A stretch of DNA of 64,000 bases from positions 558,001 to 622,000 of the forward strand of contig MBPM02000002.1 in the NCBI GenBank assembly GCA_001695595.3. The letters run 5' to 3'. The position numbers and the translations under genes were made by a program. The DNA is from Plasmopara viticola. Taxonomy: Eukaryota; Oomycota; Peronosporomycetes; Peronosporales; Peronosporaceae. Below, one piece after another: positions 1-10,725 of this stretch. The notes under the pieces were generated by a model that was given only the letters and a program-made list of their open reading frames with translations, did not search any database and was not told the origin of the DNA. Positions within the stretch are counted from its first letter, which is position 1; the number at the start of each line of letters is the position of its first letter.

Positions 1-2782
1 TCGGCGTGATGTCCACGGCTAGCAACAAAAAACTCAATCTTACCGCTCGTGGGGTCAAAGACTGGTGTCATGACGGTAATGTCTGGTAAATGCGAGCCGC
101 CAGCGAGTTGTGGATGGTTTGACACGAGCACGTCTCCATCATGGAGATCAGTGCCCCAGAATTTAAGCTGATGGCGCACAGCTTGTTGCATGGCCCCCAA
201 GTGAACGGGAAGATGCGGTGCATTTGCTACAAGTCCACCGTCAGGACCAAAGAGCGCACACGAAAAGTCCAAACGCTCTTTAATGTTCACAGACACGGAC
301 GTACGGGCCAAAGTACGGCCCATTTGCTCAGCAATGCCCATAAAACGATGCGAAAACACGGATAGCTGAATCGGGTCGAGTGGGACGTCTTCAGCACGCT
401 GCACACCATTCGTCTTGTCCCCCTCTGCATCTTGAGCACTTGACGTTAAATACAAATCCCCGCTACGCAAAACTTGCACTACCCACTCAGGCTCAACCAC
501 AACTGTTGCTGTGCCTTGCATGATAATCGCGGGTCCGCTATACTTGGTTTCCAGTCTCTCCATCAAATGTTCGTGAAGGTAGACAGGAATCGACTTCCAG
601 ATCTTTTCTTTTTCAAAGTAAAACTGGGTCGTTGAGGTGGGCAAACATGGCTCGACCGCGTCACAAGCAAAAGCCTTGAGCGCAGGATCTTTCAGCTGTG
701 GCGACACCGTTGCACGAACACGGATATCGTCAATGAGAATGGCACGATTTTGCAGCACAAACCCAAACTCGCGCTGATACTTTTGAACAAAATTGTCATC
801 GAAAGGAAAGATAGTCAACGCAGCCGCATCACGAGCTGGAGGTTTTCCTTGCGTACCTACTGGCCCATGGGTCATCACTGCATTGTCCGTGCCTTCGTAG
901 CGTAGATTCAGAAAATACTGCACCTGCACGTCCTTGTCCTGAAACCCGTCACCAACCAATTCCTTAATTGCTTCGTCTGCGAGCTGAACAAGACTGTTTA
1001 CAACAGCCAGCTTGGTTTCAGTGTTGTATACTGCTGACGAAGGCAATTGCTTGTCTACGACACTATCTGCCACACTCAAGCCGTAGGCAGAAAGAATGCC
1101 ACTGTACCGATGGATATAGACCTTTGACATGCCCAACGCCTTTGCAATCGAGCACGCATGCTGCGGTCCAGCACCACCAAAGCATGCCAATATATGTGTG
1201 CTAATATCGTAGCCTCTATTCTGCGTAAGGTTTCGAATCGGCCGGCACATGGCTTCGTTTGCCACCCGCAAAAAACCCGACGCGACGTCTTCCATTGTGT
1301 ACTCATTAGCACTGGCAGAGGCATTTATCTCCTTGGTGAGCTCTTCAAACGCTTTCTTAGACCCCGCTACATCCAGCGGTTCGTTCTCGTTAGGACCAAA
1401 GATTCGAGGAAAATATTCGGGCAAAATCCGTCCCATCACGAGGTTCGCATCCGTGACACTAAGAAAGCCGTTCTTTCGGTAACAAACAGGACCAGGGTGT
1501 GCACGAACGGACTCGGGTCCGACGAGAAAGAGGCCATTCTTGTAAAAGAGTCGCGAGCCACCTCCGGCCGCAACCGTTTGAATGTCAAGCTGTGGGGCTC
1601 GTACAGTCACATTGGCCGTCACGCTGTCAAGGACATGCTCAAAGATACCGTCAAACCGCGATACATCGGTCGACGTGCCGCCCATATCAAAGCCAATCAC
1701 GGCACAAGCCGCGTCCGACGCCTCGGGCGGACGCGTTGTACGGGCATAACCCACAACACCACCGGCTGGACCCGACAGGATAGCTCGATGGCCGTAAAAG
1801 TGCTTCATTCGCGCAAGCCCACCGTCACTTTGCATAAAACTAATCTTCACATTCTCCAACCCGGGACCGAAACCGGCACAAAACGACGCGACATACTTCT
1901 TAATGACGGGCGTCAAGTACGCGTCGGCACACGTGGTGAAGCCACGTGGCACTACTTTGACCATGGGCATCACTTCCGACGACAAGGAGATTTGCGTGAA
2001 TCCCAATTGCGTGGCAATTTCTCGAACCTGTTCTTCGTGTCGAGGAAACGTGTACGAATGCAACAACACAATGGCGACACTCTCAATGCCTTCCTCACGT
2101 GCCGCTTGGAGCTTGTTTGTAAGGTCCTGGACGTCCACTTCTTTTAAAACACGCACGTAATCACCACTGATTCCTAGCTCGTCCGTTGAGAGTCGATCCT
2201 TCTCATTGTTCACAAGCTGTAGACGCTCGTCGACTTCGATGACCGAGTCGTATAGTGTCTAATAAATATACACATAGACCGTCAGTATATGTGGGATTGC
2301 ATACCCTACTTGATCGTTCACTGACGTCGGGCATGTGAATCTCAAGGTCAAAGATCTTGGGACGCGATTGGTTGCCAATGTATAGCAAGTCACGAAATCC
2401 CTTGGTGGTCACTAGTACAATGCGCTCGCCATTGCGCTCTAGCAATGCATTGGTGGCTACGGTCGTGCCCATGCGAATACTCTGAATCTTGGATGTATCC
2501 ACGGGCTCATCACGTGGATGCGGGATACCCGTCATGGCCTCCAATACGCGGCGGATACCCTCACTGGATAGAATCGTTAGAACCATACTCTCGACAATGG
2601 CTGTCCTAATTGTATAGAGCTTACCGCGGTGCGTCTGGGTAATTAGCGGGGTCTTCTGATAATAGCTTAATGACCTTGGGAACCACGTCCACAATGTTCC
2701 TTTCGCTATCGATCACATCCATCTCGGCGTACACATCCGTGAACGTCCCACCTCGGTCAATGGCAAAGCGAAAGACGCGCAT
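1..2782 (-). CDS. OPLAH: 5-oxoprolinase (ATP-hydrolysing), partial
   Basis: The product cleaves 5-oxo-L-proline to glutamate with ATP in the cytosolic glutathione (gamma-glutamyl) cycle. Three exons are inferred: 2782-2625, 2563-2305, and 2258 to beyond the left edge. The introns are 2624-2564 (61 bp) and 2304-2259 (46 bp), both GT-AG and frame-keeping. About 891 of the usual ~1250-1300 residues lie in the window, without stops. The hydantoinase-A N-terminal part starts with DRGGTFTDV (residues 9-17) and continues with [12 protein letters not shown]. The actin-like core has SGPAGGVVG near 300 and [12 protein letters not shown] near 328. The hydantoinase-B part begins near 764 and is cut at a HHAD motif at the window edge. 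ATG at 2782 is chosen because it lies eight codons before the first nucleotide-binding motif. The fused A+B layout fits eukaryotic 5-oxoprolinase rather than separate bacterial HyuA/HyuB subunits. Confidence 0.95.
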
Positions 2783-4718
2783 GGGCAAACGAAGCAATCA
2801 GTGGACGGTAGACGGTCCGACAAGCGATGGAGTAGGCCAAAATGCTTTTGACCATTTTACCGCCCTTGCCTTTCTAAACTACCGGTATCCCCGCTCGTGT
2901 CGTCATGTGGTTGGCCACTTGTTTGTGATTGTCCAAATTATGGATTCTGAGGAACCTCAACTCGCTGATACAAAAAACGGTAGATTTTGGTCGCTTAACT
3001 TTTGCTGCCATGTACTCATGCTCGCTCTTTGAGATACTTTACGTTGGTGTTTTGGCGTCTTCAAGGCGAGAAGTAGGAGAAATAATTATCCCTCGTCGTC
3101 ATGTTTTGCTCAATGTATTCCAGTGCCAGCTCAAGACTTAATGTATGAATATTTTCTGGCTCGAAACCTAATTAAAAAATGTCATACCTTTCTGCCTGCT
3201 ATGTTTGAGCATTAATTATGACATAATTGCAACTGCATACAAAGATGCAGAAAAGACGCGAGGAAACACTCGTGGCAGTATTCCTGATTTTACAACCTGC
3301 GATAAAGAGCCATGCAGTTGTTACGACGTCCAACTAACAACGCTTGGTCCTCCGTCAAACATAAGCTCTCTAATTTCATCATGCAGAAGCCTTCACTATA
3401 AAGTACTTAGAGCCACAACGGCACTACATTTATTTAAAAGAAATGGGATGACCGCTATTGCGCGTACAGCTTCACCAAAGAGTACATCTATATTTCTGTT
3501 CCTACTCCTTAGTAGCCATATTTACTGGTAATAATTGTGCTAGGAGTAAAATTAAGTCGAGCGGCGGCATGACGCTGATCCTGGTGGTCAGGGCGTACTT
3601 TTACAGTGCGCACTAACAATCTCCCCGCGTAAGATTTGTTTTACAAAAGGGTGTCATGGTAATTGTATGTTGTGCTTCCTTTCTTGCGTAACAAGAAAAA
3701 AATCACTATGTTCATAGCTGTTCTTTCAATTGATCCGTGATGTGGTGATCTATAACCGCGGCAGTCCCGCGAATTAAGTCGCCCCACCATATTTTGCTGT
3801 TTTGAGTTTGCAGAGAGGTTTAAAACATCAATATCATCGTTCAGATTCTATGTTACGAATAACGAAGGTCAAAGACCAAAATTTGAGCTTCAGCTTACAT
3901 AGAGCCACGACAGTCCCGCTCAATCTGGTTGTAATTGCAGTCAATCTACAACGTAGTCGTTATCTTTACGAGCAATACTTGCCTCAGGGTATGCAAAGCG
4001 GGTTGAATAATTAGATGTTCTTGTTTGGTGCAATTTTTAGTCGAACAGGGAATAACGAGCTTAGTGCGCATCCGACGCGCTCCACAGCTATGAATACGCT
4101 TTGTTAGTGTACTTTGAGCAGACGACGTCGAAGTCGGCTCCGTCTGTGAAGCTTACTTCTACCCACTTAAGCCGGAGCCACCCTCGGTAAGCGTCAATAA
4201 ATAGAGGAGCACGAAAAGGTCAGATTGGCCATGATGTATGTCGTGATTTGGACGAAAGAATATAGTAACACTCTGACCATCAAGAAGATCGACAGAAGAG
4301 CATATGAATTGAAGAGATAGCTGTATCTAACAATTTGCACAAAATTACTCTTGCTTTACTTACTTGAATATCAAAAGGCTAGCATTATGGCATCCAATGG
4401 AGGACAGAGCTCGGATAAAATAATTTTAAGATTTATGAAGTCGTCGCCGCTTTTTCGCAACGACTCTGGCACTAAGCATCTTGTTGCACGGACTGTCACC
4501 GACTCAGCAAATGTGGATCGTGTTACATGCACTAGATTCGTGAAACCCGTTACACTTTTCTAATTGACACATTGTAAATCTTGGTTCTTGCACGTCGTTC
4601 TTTTGTGGGATGTTCTGCATGACAGGCATCACCCTACAAGCTTCACTCAGTGATTTACGTACTACTTCACGTGCAGTGGTGGAACCTTATTTGAACTACC
4701 TACGACCAAGAGCACCCA
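2783..4718. other. intergenic stretch, no gene recognised
   Basis: About 1.9 kb between the divergent 5-oxoprolinase and the next plus-strand gene. Only short open frames without family resemblance are visible. Two somewhat GC-richer patches (about 3550-3660 and 4110-4210) look like fragments of old repeats, but I could not find boundaries or a second copy. Confidence 0.5.
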
Positions 4719-5317
4719 ATGACTGGTAGTTATAACGAGAATTGCTCAATGGCTTACCTGCAATTACCACAGTTGTTGGACCTCGCCCATGCTGTCTTGA
4801 TTCGATGGGAGTCATACCACAAGCGGCATGCAGCAAACTATAGAGCATTGCTAAGTAAGTTACGTGCCACTAGTATGGCCTCGCTCCTAGCGTCTAAGCT
4901 CAAGGCCAATCGTCTCACTCATGACATGCAGCTTCAGCTGTGTCTGATTAGCACCGACCCATGGTCTCCGTATTTCGTAAAACAAGTATGTGATCCCTCA
5001 ATATTAATCTTCGAAAAAAAAATTTAAGCTTGAAAGCGAAAAATTAGGACACTCAGCGCAGGTATGACGCATATTACGCGAACGTCGAAAGACCACTATT
5101 ACATGTCCTAGTAAAGCACGAAAGGGTTTGCGAAACCTTGCCAGTGATACGAAATAATCTCAAGAGTCAAAGGCTTTTGTTCAAGGCCTCTTTGGATCTA
5201 AGACGACCGCTCAGCTTCATCTGTGACGCACTAGAAATAATTTATTGCGATCAAGAAGACGCCAGGATGCAAGATCAAGTAATCGCCGCCAAGAAGAGTT
5301 TTTCTCCTCAGGTCTAA
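4719..5317 (+). CDS. hypothetical helical protein, two exons
   Basis: I do not recognise this protein. Exon 1 (4719-4985) and exon 2 (5057-5317) join in phase 0 across a 71-bp intron with GTATGT donor and CTCAG acceptor, giving 175 aa. An in-frame stop lies shortly upstream of ATG 4719, so this is the first start available. The protein is polar and apparently all-helical, rich in Leu/Arg/Lys, without signal peptide or membrane segment. Its codon composition looks coding compared with its AT-rich surroundings. The 3' end is uncertain. A GT at 5311 and an AG at 5354-5355 could remove 45 bp and continue in frame to a stop at 5454, adding 32 residues (SSARPLAF...). Reading straight through the TAA would also stay open for 19 codons. 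It could be a small cytoskeletal or ciliary protein, but no motif proves this. Confidence 0.55.
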
Positions 5318-5714
5318 GAGCTACTAGCGGTAAAGTGCGCTCTCGTCAATTTCAGAGCTCTTCTGCAAGACCTTTAGCCTTTCAGGATATACACCGTTTA
5401 TTTGTTGATAAAGCCATAGCACTTGAAGTTGATCTACACCTGGGAATAAACTAATATTTACTTGCTCTCCAAGCATGCCTCAAAAGTTGACAGTATTCCT
5501 TGGCTGCAATACTTGGTTGTACAAGGCCTCCACACAATCATCGTGCGTCTTGATTATTATAGGTCGGTACATAATATAATTAAGTGCACTCAGTTATACT
5601 TCATTGAAACGAGTGATACACAGTCATACAACCAAAGTAAACAAACACTCCCCCCTCTTATTTGAATTCCAATACTGAATTTTTATTTCTTAACTTACGG
5701 CATAAATCTTAGTC

Positions 5715-7478
5715 ATGGTCGGCCCCACCATCGCCTTCATCGACTGCTCCGCGGGCATTGCGGGCGACATGCTCTTGGGCGCTCTAATCGACGCTGTACA
5801 AGTTCAATTCCTCTTCTATACGTAAAAGTGTGCCTAAGACTAACTTGTCTACTATGTGTCATTCATAGGGTGCGCCGCTAGACGAGATTAAACGCGGTCT
5901 AGAGTCATTGCACGGGATCAAAGGCGAATGGACGCTCACATCTAGTCGAGTTTGGAAAGGACCTGGTAGCATTGCCGGCATTAAAGCGAATGTGGACTCC
6001 ATCTATCAACACAAAGAAGCAGGGGCTCCCACGCCGAGTGACGCTGTGCAGCACGATCAGGAACATGAGCATCATCATAGTCATCGCCTTGGACATAGTC
6101 ACACGCATCAGCAAGATACGTCCGGCACTATCATAAGAGAAGACGAATCGGTAGCTTCTTTAGTCGATCATTGCCACGAGCATAAGCAAGAAGAACGTGA
6201 GCGCAAGCACCATCACGATCATGCAGAGCCTATGCGTAATTTAGATGACATCAAGACGCTAATTGCACATAGTGAGCTGTCAGACTGGGTGAAGGAAAAG
6301 AGTGTTCGAGTCTTTACGCTACTGGCTCAAGCAGAGGCACACACGCACGGCACGTCACTGGAAAAGATTCATTTTCACGAAGTTGGGGCAATTGACAGCA
6401 TTGTGGACACGATTGGGTCAGTAGTGGCATTGGATTTACTTGGTGTACGTGAAGTGCACGCATCCTTCCTCCCGTTTTCATCTGGAACAGTCAAGAGTAT
6501 GCACGGAGTCCTGCCTGTTCCACCACCAGCTACGCTTCGTTTAATGGTTGGTGTTCCTGTGTGTCCTGCACCAAAAGGGTATGTTATGCTCTCGAGAATC
6601 CTTGAATTGTAGTAGGAAGAAGAAATTTATAGAGCTCTTTTGTCAGAGCCAAAGGAGAACTTGTAACGCCGACAGGAATGAGTCTCGTGAAGGCGTTGGC
6701 CTCGACGTTTGGTGAGCCACCTCCGTTCATTCCGACGCATACTGGAGTTGGAGCTGGTACGAAAGATTTTCCCAACCACGCCAACATTGTTCGTGTTACC
6801 ATTGGGACAAAGATTGACCCGATGGCCACGGAAACGAGCTATACCAATCCTGCCATGAGGTCTATCGATAACTCTTGCTCATTCACAATGGATCGAATCA
6901 TTCTTCTTGAAACCAACGTGGATGATTTGAATCCGCAGGTAATTGGCTACGTTTCAGAGCGACTTCTATCGGAGAACCACGCGCTGGATGTATGGAAACA
7001 ACCGATTCAAATGAAAAAAAATCGACCGGGTGTTTGCCTCAGGTGCGAGCAGCAAAGATGTTTTGTTCCTAACCGATATGGTTGATAGTCTCAGCTAACG
7101 CATGTTATAAATCAGCATACTAAGTCGTCCAGAACATGAGCGAGAAATTCTAGAGACTCTTTTTCGTGAGACGACAACCCTCGGTATTCGCCGGTATGTG
7201 TCGCTTTTCATGCGCAATGTCACCAATTTAATACTGATAACAAATAAACATACAGCAATGTCATGGATCGCGTCTCCCTTTCGCGCAAGGTTGTGCAAGT
7301 CTTGGCTTTCGGTGGCTCTGTAGATGTTAAAGTGGCATATCTGGGCAATGAGGCTGTAAATGTACATCCAGAGTTTGAACATTGCAAGGTGATTGCAGTA
7401 GAGCAAAAACTTCCATTGCTGCAAGTAATTGACGCAGTGAAAACGCTTGCTCTTGACAAGATAAACGGCCTTGTATGA
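5715..7478 (+). CDS. larC: LarC-family nickel-pincer cofactor (nickel insertion) protein
   Basis: The LarC family (DUF111) inserts nickel, with CTP, into the pyridinium dithiocarboxylate nucleotide to make the nickel-pincer cofactor of lactate racemase-type enzymes. Five exons are inferred: 5715-5795, 5869-6578, 6647-7042, 7116-7193 and 7256-7478. All four introns are GT-AG, 62-73 bp, and restore the family motifs exactly at the junctions; 495 aa result. Motifs are CSAGIAGDMLLGALIDAG at the N-terminus, HFHEVGAIDSIVDTIG near 195, LVTPTGMSL, LETNVDDLNPQ near 352, and MKKNRPGVCLS near 386. A His-rich insert of about 60 residues (roughly 89-147), with runs such as EHEHHHSHRLGHSHTH, is a likely metal store. 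The product is one continuous protein; some lactobacilli make it by ribosomal frameshift from larC1/larC2. No LarA, LarB or LarE partner is in the window. It converges on the dehydrogenase gene, with 94 bp between. Confidence 0.9.
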
Positions 7479-7572
7479 TTCAAAACGTTTAAGCAACATA
7501 AATGCAACTAACCTCCTTGTACAAAGCGCTTTGTGTCAGCTTGATCATGTGACCTCAAGCATCGTAGGCCGC

Positions 7573-8601
7573 TTATCGCTTCAACATCCGTTTCATGTCC
7601 TTGAGCTCGTTCATCATAGCACCGCAGATAAATGCTGCGAGACGGCCTGGAAGTATGCTCTGCCCCAAGAAAGCAGACAGATGGGTGAGGTATGTGTCGT
7701 AGACAAGTACCTCGCCATTGAACATGGCATCAAGTGCGACCTTGGCCGTACTTTTAGCATCCGCTGCAATTCCCGGGAGCAAGAAAGCCACCGCTTTCTC
7801 CATATCTGCCGACTTGCCAAAGTTGGTACGCACCGGTCCAGGACACACACACGTGACCGTAACACCCGTTGAGCGTAGTTCGTAGCTCAAAGCTTGACTA
7901 AAGCTCGTGACAAAGGCTTTGCTACTACCATACAATGCTGCTGTCGGGAGTGCACACGTTCCTGCAATGGAGCTAATGTTCAACACACGGCCAATCTTGC
8001 GCTCAACCATTTGAGGGACAATAGCACGAGTGACTTTAACCAGCGCGTGCATGTCGAGCATCATAATGTTGTCAATCTCCTTCTCATTCAGCTCAATAAA
8101 GTCCTTGACCTGACCCGCTCCAGCGTTGTTAATAAGCAGATCAATCACCACTTTCTTATCCTGAATAAACTGAAGTAGCTTGTTGACACCTTCAGTCGTT
8201 GACAAGTCACAAGCACACACAAGCACTTCCGCTGGACGGTTCACCATCTCAATCTCCGCTCGCATTCGCTGGAGCATTGGCTCAGTGCGTGCAGCAAGCA
8301 CGAGGGAATACTTTTGCTCTGATAACAAGTAACTCATTTCTCTACCCAGGCCTGAAGATGCACCAGTTACCAGCGCATAGTGTTTCGGCGTAGGAACCGT
8401 GGGCTCGAAGAGCCACAAATGGTACCGAGTGAGTGCCAAGTCTAGACTCGACACGAGGAAGGAGAGGAAGAGCATTACGCGTACTACATGCACAACTGTC
8501 GATGCATCCACAAAGGAAAGCGCGAGTATCAGCACTCCCATTAGATGCACGGGCTTCCACACAACATTTACGCGCTCTCGACGTTTTGAGGCTTCAGGCA
8601 T
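7573..8601 (-). CDS. membrane-anchored short-chain dehydrogenase/reductase
   Basis: A single-exon 342-aa NAD(P)-dependent oxidoreductase of the classical SDR fold. The cofactor motif TGASSGLG is at 79-86, NNAG at 158-161, the catalytic Ser in NISSIAG near 210, YGSSK with Tyr224 and Lys228, and PGPVRT at 254-259, so the tetrad is intact. About 70 residues precede the Rossmann fold and hold one or two hydrophobic segments (about 17-57), which suggests anchoring in the endoplasmic reticulum or another membrane with a cytosolic catalytic domain. This resembles lipid-metabolising SDRs (3-ketoacyl or 17-beta-hydroxysteroid type). The substrate cannot be told from sequence. The start is the first ATG before the hydrophobic segment; the frame is open throughout. 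Confidence 0.92.
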   Translation of the reverse strand: MPEASKRRERVNVVWKPVHLMGVLILALSFVDASTVVHVVRVMLFLSFLVSSLDLALTRYHLWLFEPTVPTPKHYALVTGASSGLGREMSYLLSEQKYSLVLAARTEPMLQRMRAEIEMVNRPAEVLVCACDLSTTEGVNKLLQFIQDKKVVIDLLINNAGAGQVKDFIELNEKEIDNIMMLDMHALVKVTRAIVPQMVERKIGRVLNISSIAGTCALPTAALYGSSKAFVTSFSQALSYELRSTGVTVTCVCPGPVRTNFGKSADMEKAVAFLLPGIAADAKSTAKVALDAMFNGEVLVYDTYLTHLSAFLGQSILPGRLAAFICGAMMNELKDMKRMLKR

Positions 8602-10269
8602 GGTCTACGTCCTCGTGCGTGTATATATGTTGCCGTATACAATTTATCACATGATAATAAAGCGCTGTGTCAGTATTATACATGTATGAGCCTGTCAAAT
8701 TCTATCGGTTTGTGTGTCCTGTGCAGAAACCCTTTTCTTTCCAATGATTGCTAGCAAGGAGAAAAACTTAGGGCCTTCAAATATGCTATGCTTTAGCACC
8801 AATGTGATATTTGGGATACGAAGCCTACGGAGACCCGTTTCGGCCAAAAAGTACTTCCTGCCGGCTAAATGTGGAGCCCAAAGAGAATTTGTCTTTGACT
8901 AATGCGATAGTCTGTCCTGAACAATTCTGTCTGAATTCTATTGTTTACGTGAAATGGGCAATTGCCTTGTGGCCTACCCCAACATGTGTGCAAACAAAAT
9001 ACTCTGCGGAATTATACGTACAATGACGTCCATTATCGCTCGAAGTCAACCGAATCAGCAACCTGATCCACCCAGTCGGTCAAGAAAGCAATGTTTCAAG
9101 CAAACGATAGAATGGGTTAGATCGTGTCTCAGAATGATTATTTCGAAACGCCTCAAGACCGAAATTTATTCTGTCATTCAATGTTTCTTCGATTCTGTAA
9201 ATCATACGCTACAGTCCATCAACCTGACCAGCTGCCGATGATCGCTGAGTACTTTGATCAAACGTCTCCTGTCTGTACGATGCAGACAAAGTAGGTGTTC
9301 CTCTCAACATTTTTCTTGGGAGCTTTAATCGGCAAACCATTGAAGCACTTGCCCGAGTGGAGCCAGTCACTTGATTAGATCGGATCTTGATGATCTCTTT
9401 AAAGCTCCAAGTGGACACAACGCGACGAAGACTCTAGTTCATTCGGACTCGCTTCGCATAATCTCTGGAAATATAAATACCTCAGCGGATGACTCTCGGT
9501 CCGTACCACCAGCTATTGAACACTGCTAGTGCTGCACTTTTTAAATCTATTGCTACATCATTGCAACATGGTAACACAACAAACAAAAAGATTGCATGAA
9601 AAGTCGTGGAGTCGCCGCGAGCTGCAAGCTCGTCTTGACAGCTTGTAAGAGCTGAAGCCCAGTCGTATCCGCAAAGCTTGCTATACTGAGACGTGATCAA
9701 CTTTCTGGTGAAGGTTTCAGCTGCGGTATGACAAAAAGGTGTTCAACAATCTACCAATGTTACAAGACTTGCAAGATTCTGTTGTTCAATACTGAGACAT
9801 TAATTTTGCCGAAAGAAATTGACTCGCCGCGAGAAATACATGAGCCCGAAAATTACTAAACAGTAAGGCAACCAAAAACAAATTGCCTTGCCAAGGAAGC
9901 AATTGTCCAAGCTTAGCTATTTCGTCTTTTTTATAGAAACATGGAAGTCCGCAAATGTAGTAGCTTTACATTTAATTCGCGCTAACAGGTTGAGTACAAG
10001 ATTGGATTGCTTTGGTGTAAACAGTCGTTGTGATCAGCTCGATGTGTCTACAAATCAAGGCAATCGCACTTGGTAAATAGCTTATCAAACTTGTACATAC
10101 TTATACCAGTTGTGGAACTTATGACATGGAGTGCAAGATGTATATATTGAGTATAGACTAATATTCAAATGACACTCGACGCTTAGTGGTAGAGACTCGC
10201 CAATTGTCTTTGTCTCACAAGTAGCCCTGTCAAATACTAAAAACGGCACGTACTCTCGTACGAGTACCA
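8602..10269. other. gene-poor stretch with short coding-like fragments
   Basis: No complete gene is seen. Two open stretches have some coding character. One is at 9023-9241 (+), 72 codons with a polar basic start. The other is at about 9372-9530 (+) and reads SDLDDLFKAPSGHNATK with a polar continuation to a stop. They could be exons of one decayed gene, but no splice signals join them convincingly. Confidence 0.35.
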
Positions 10270-10725
10270 CTGATTAGATACATGCCACTTTGCGCGCAGT
10301 AGCTTTGCATAAAGCGAACTCGTCACATATGACTTGCAGCGAGTGATGAGTCTTGCGAATTAATCTTCGTGTTTTGCTTGTCACTTTACGCGCAGTAATC
10401 GAACCTCGCCATTTATGTCTTGGCTGTATGTCAAGTATGTCTTTTAAGGTTTGCAGCGGAATATGCGTCTTACGAGTATTACTCAGTAGCGTAAGTAGCG
10501 TCTTGCTCAATCTACATTTGCTAGTAGCCAATGTGTTTCTTCATGAGATAAATCACGTGGTGTGTCTTACGACTACAGCTTCGTGGCTCAAGTGCACTCC
10601 GCGCGCGCGATAACTTAGACTCACCGATTACCTCTTGTTTTTCAGCCAACCATGTCAATTATGAGTTGCGGCAAGTGCCGTCTTATGGGTTCGCTTAAAT
10701 TCTACCTGCCACTTAGCGCGCAATG
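10270..10725. repeat. diverged tandem repeat, unit about 95-117 bp, four to five copies
   Basis: Two landmarks recur in order. A GTCTTRCG-like block sits near 10350, 10467, 10564 and 10680. A CACTTTRCGCGCAGTA-like block sits near 10286, 10383, about 10593 and 10707. The spacing of about 97-117 bp gives four to five imperfect copies. The copies are strongly diverged, so this is an old minisatellite-like array. It produces open frames on both strands, which I take as by-products rather than genes. Confidence 0.55.

Noticed and set aside
1158..2147. 329-codon plus-strand open frame
   Set aside because: It lies entirely opposite the 5-oxoprolinase exon 3, is basic and has no motif; an antisense shadow of a real gene.
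7021..7100. Apparent frameshift in the LarC gene, with an alternative frame reading ASGASSKDV and TDMVDS
   Set aside because: A 73-bp GT-AG intron (7043-7115) joins GVCLS to ILSRPEHERE and restores the family motif, so no frameshift is needed.
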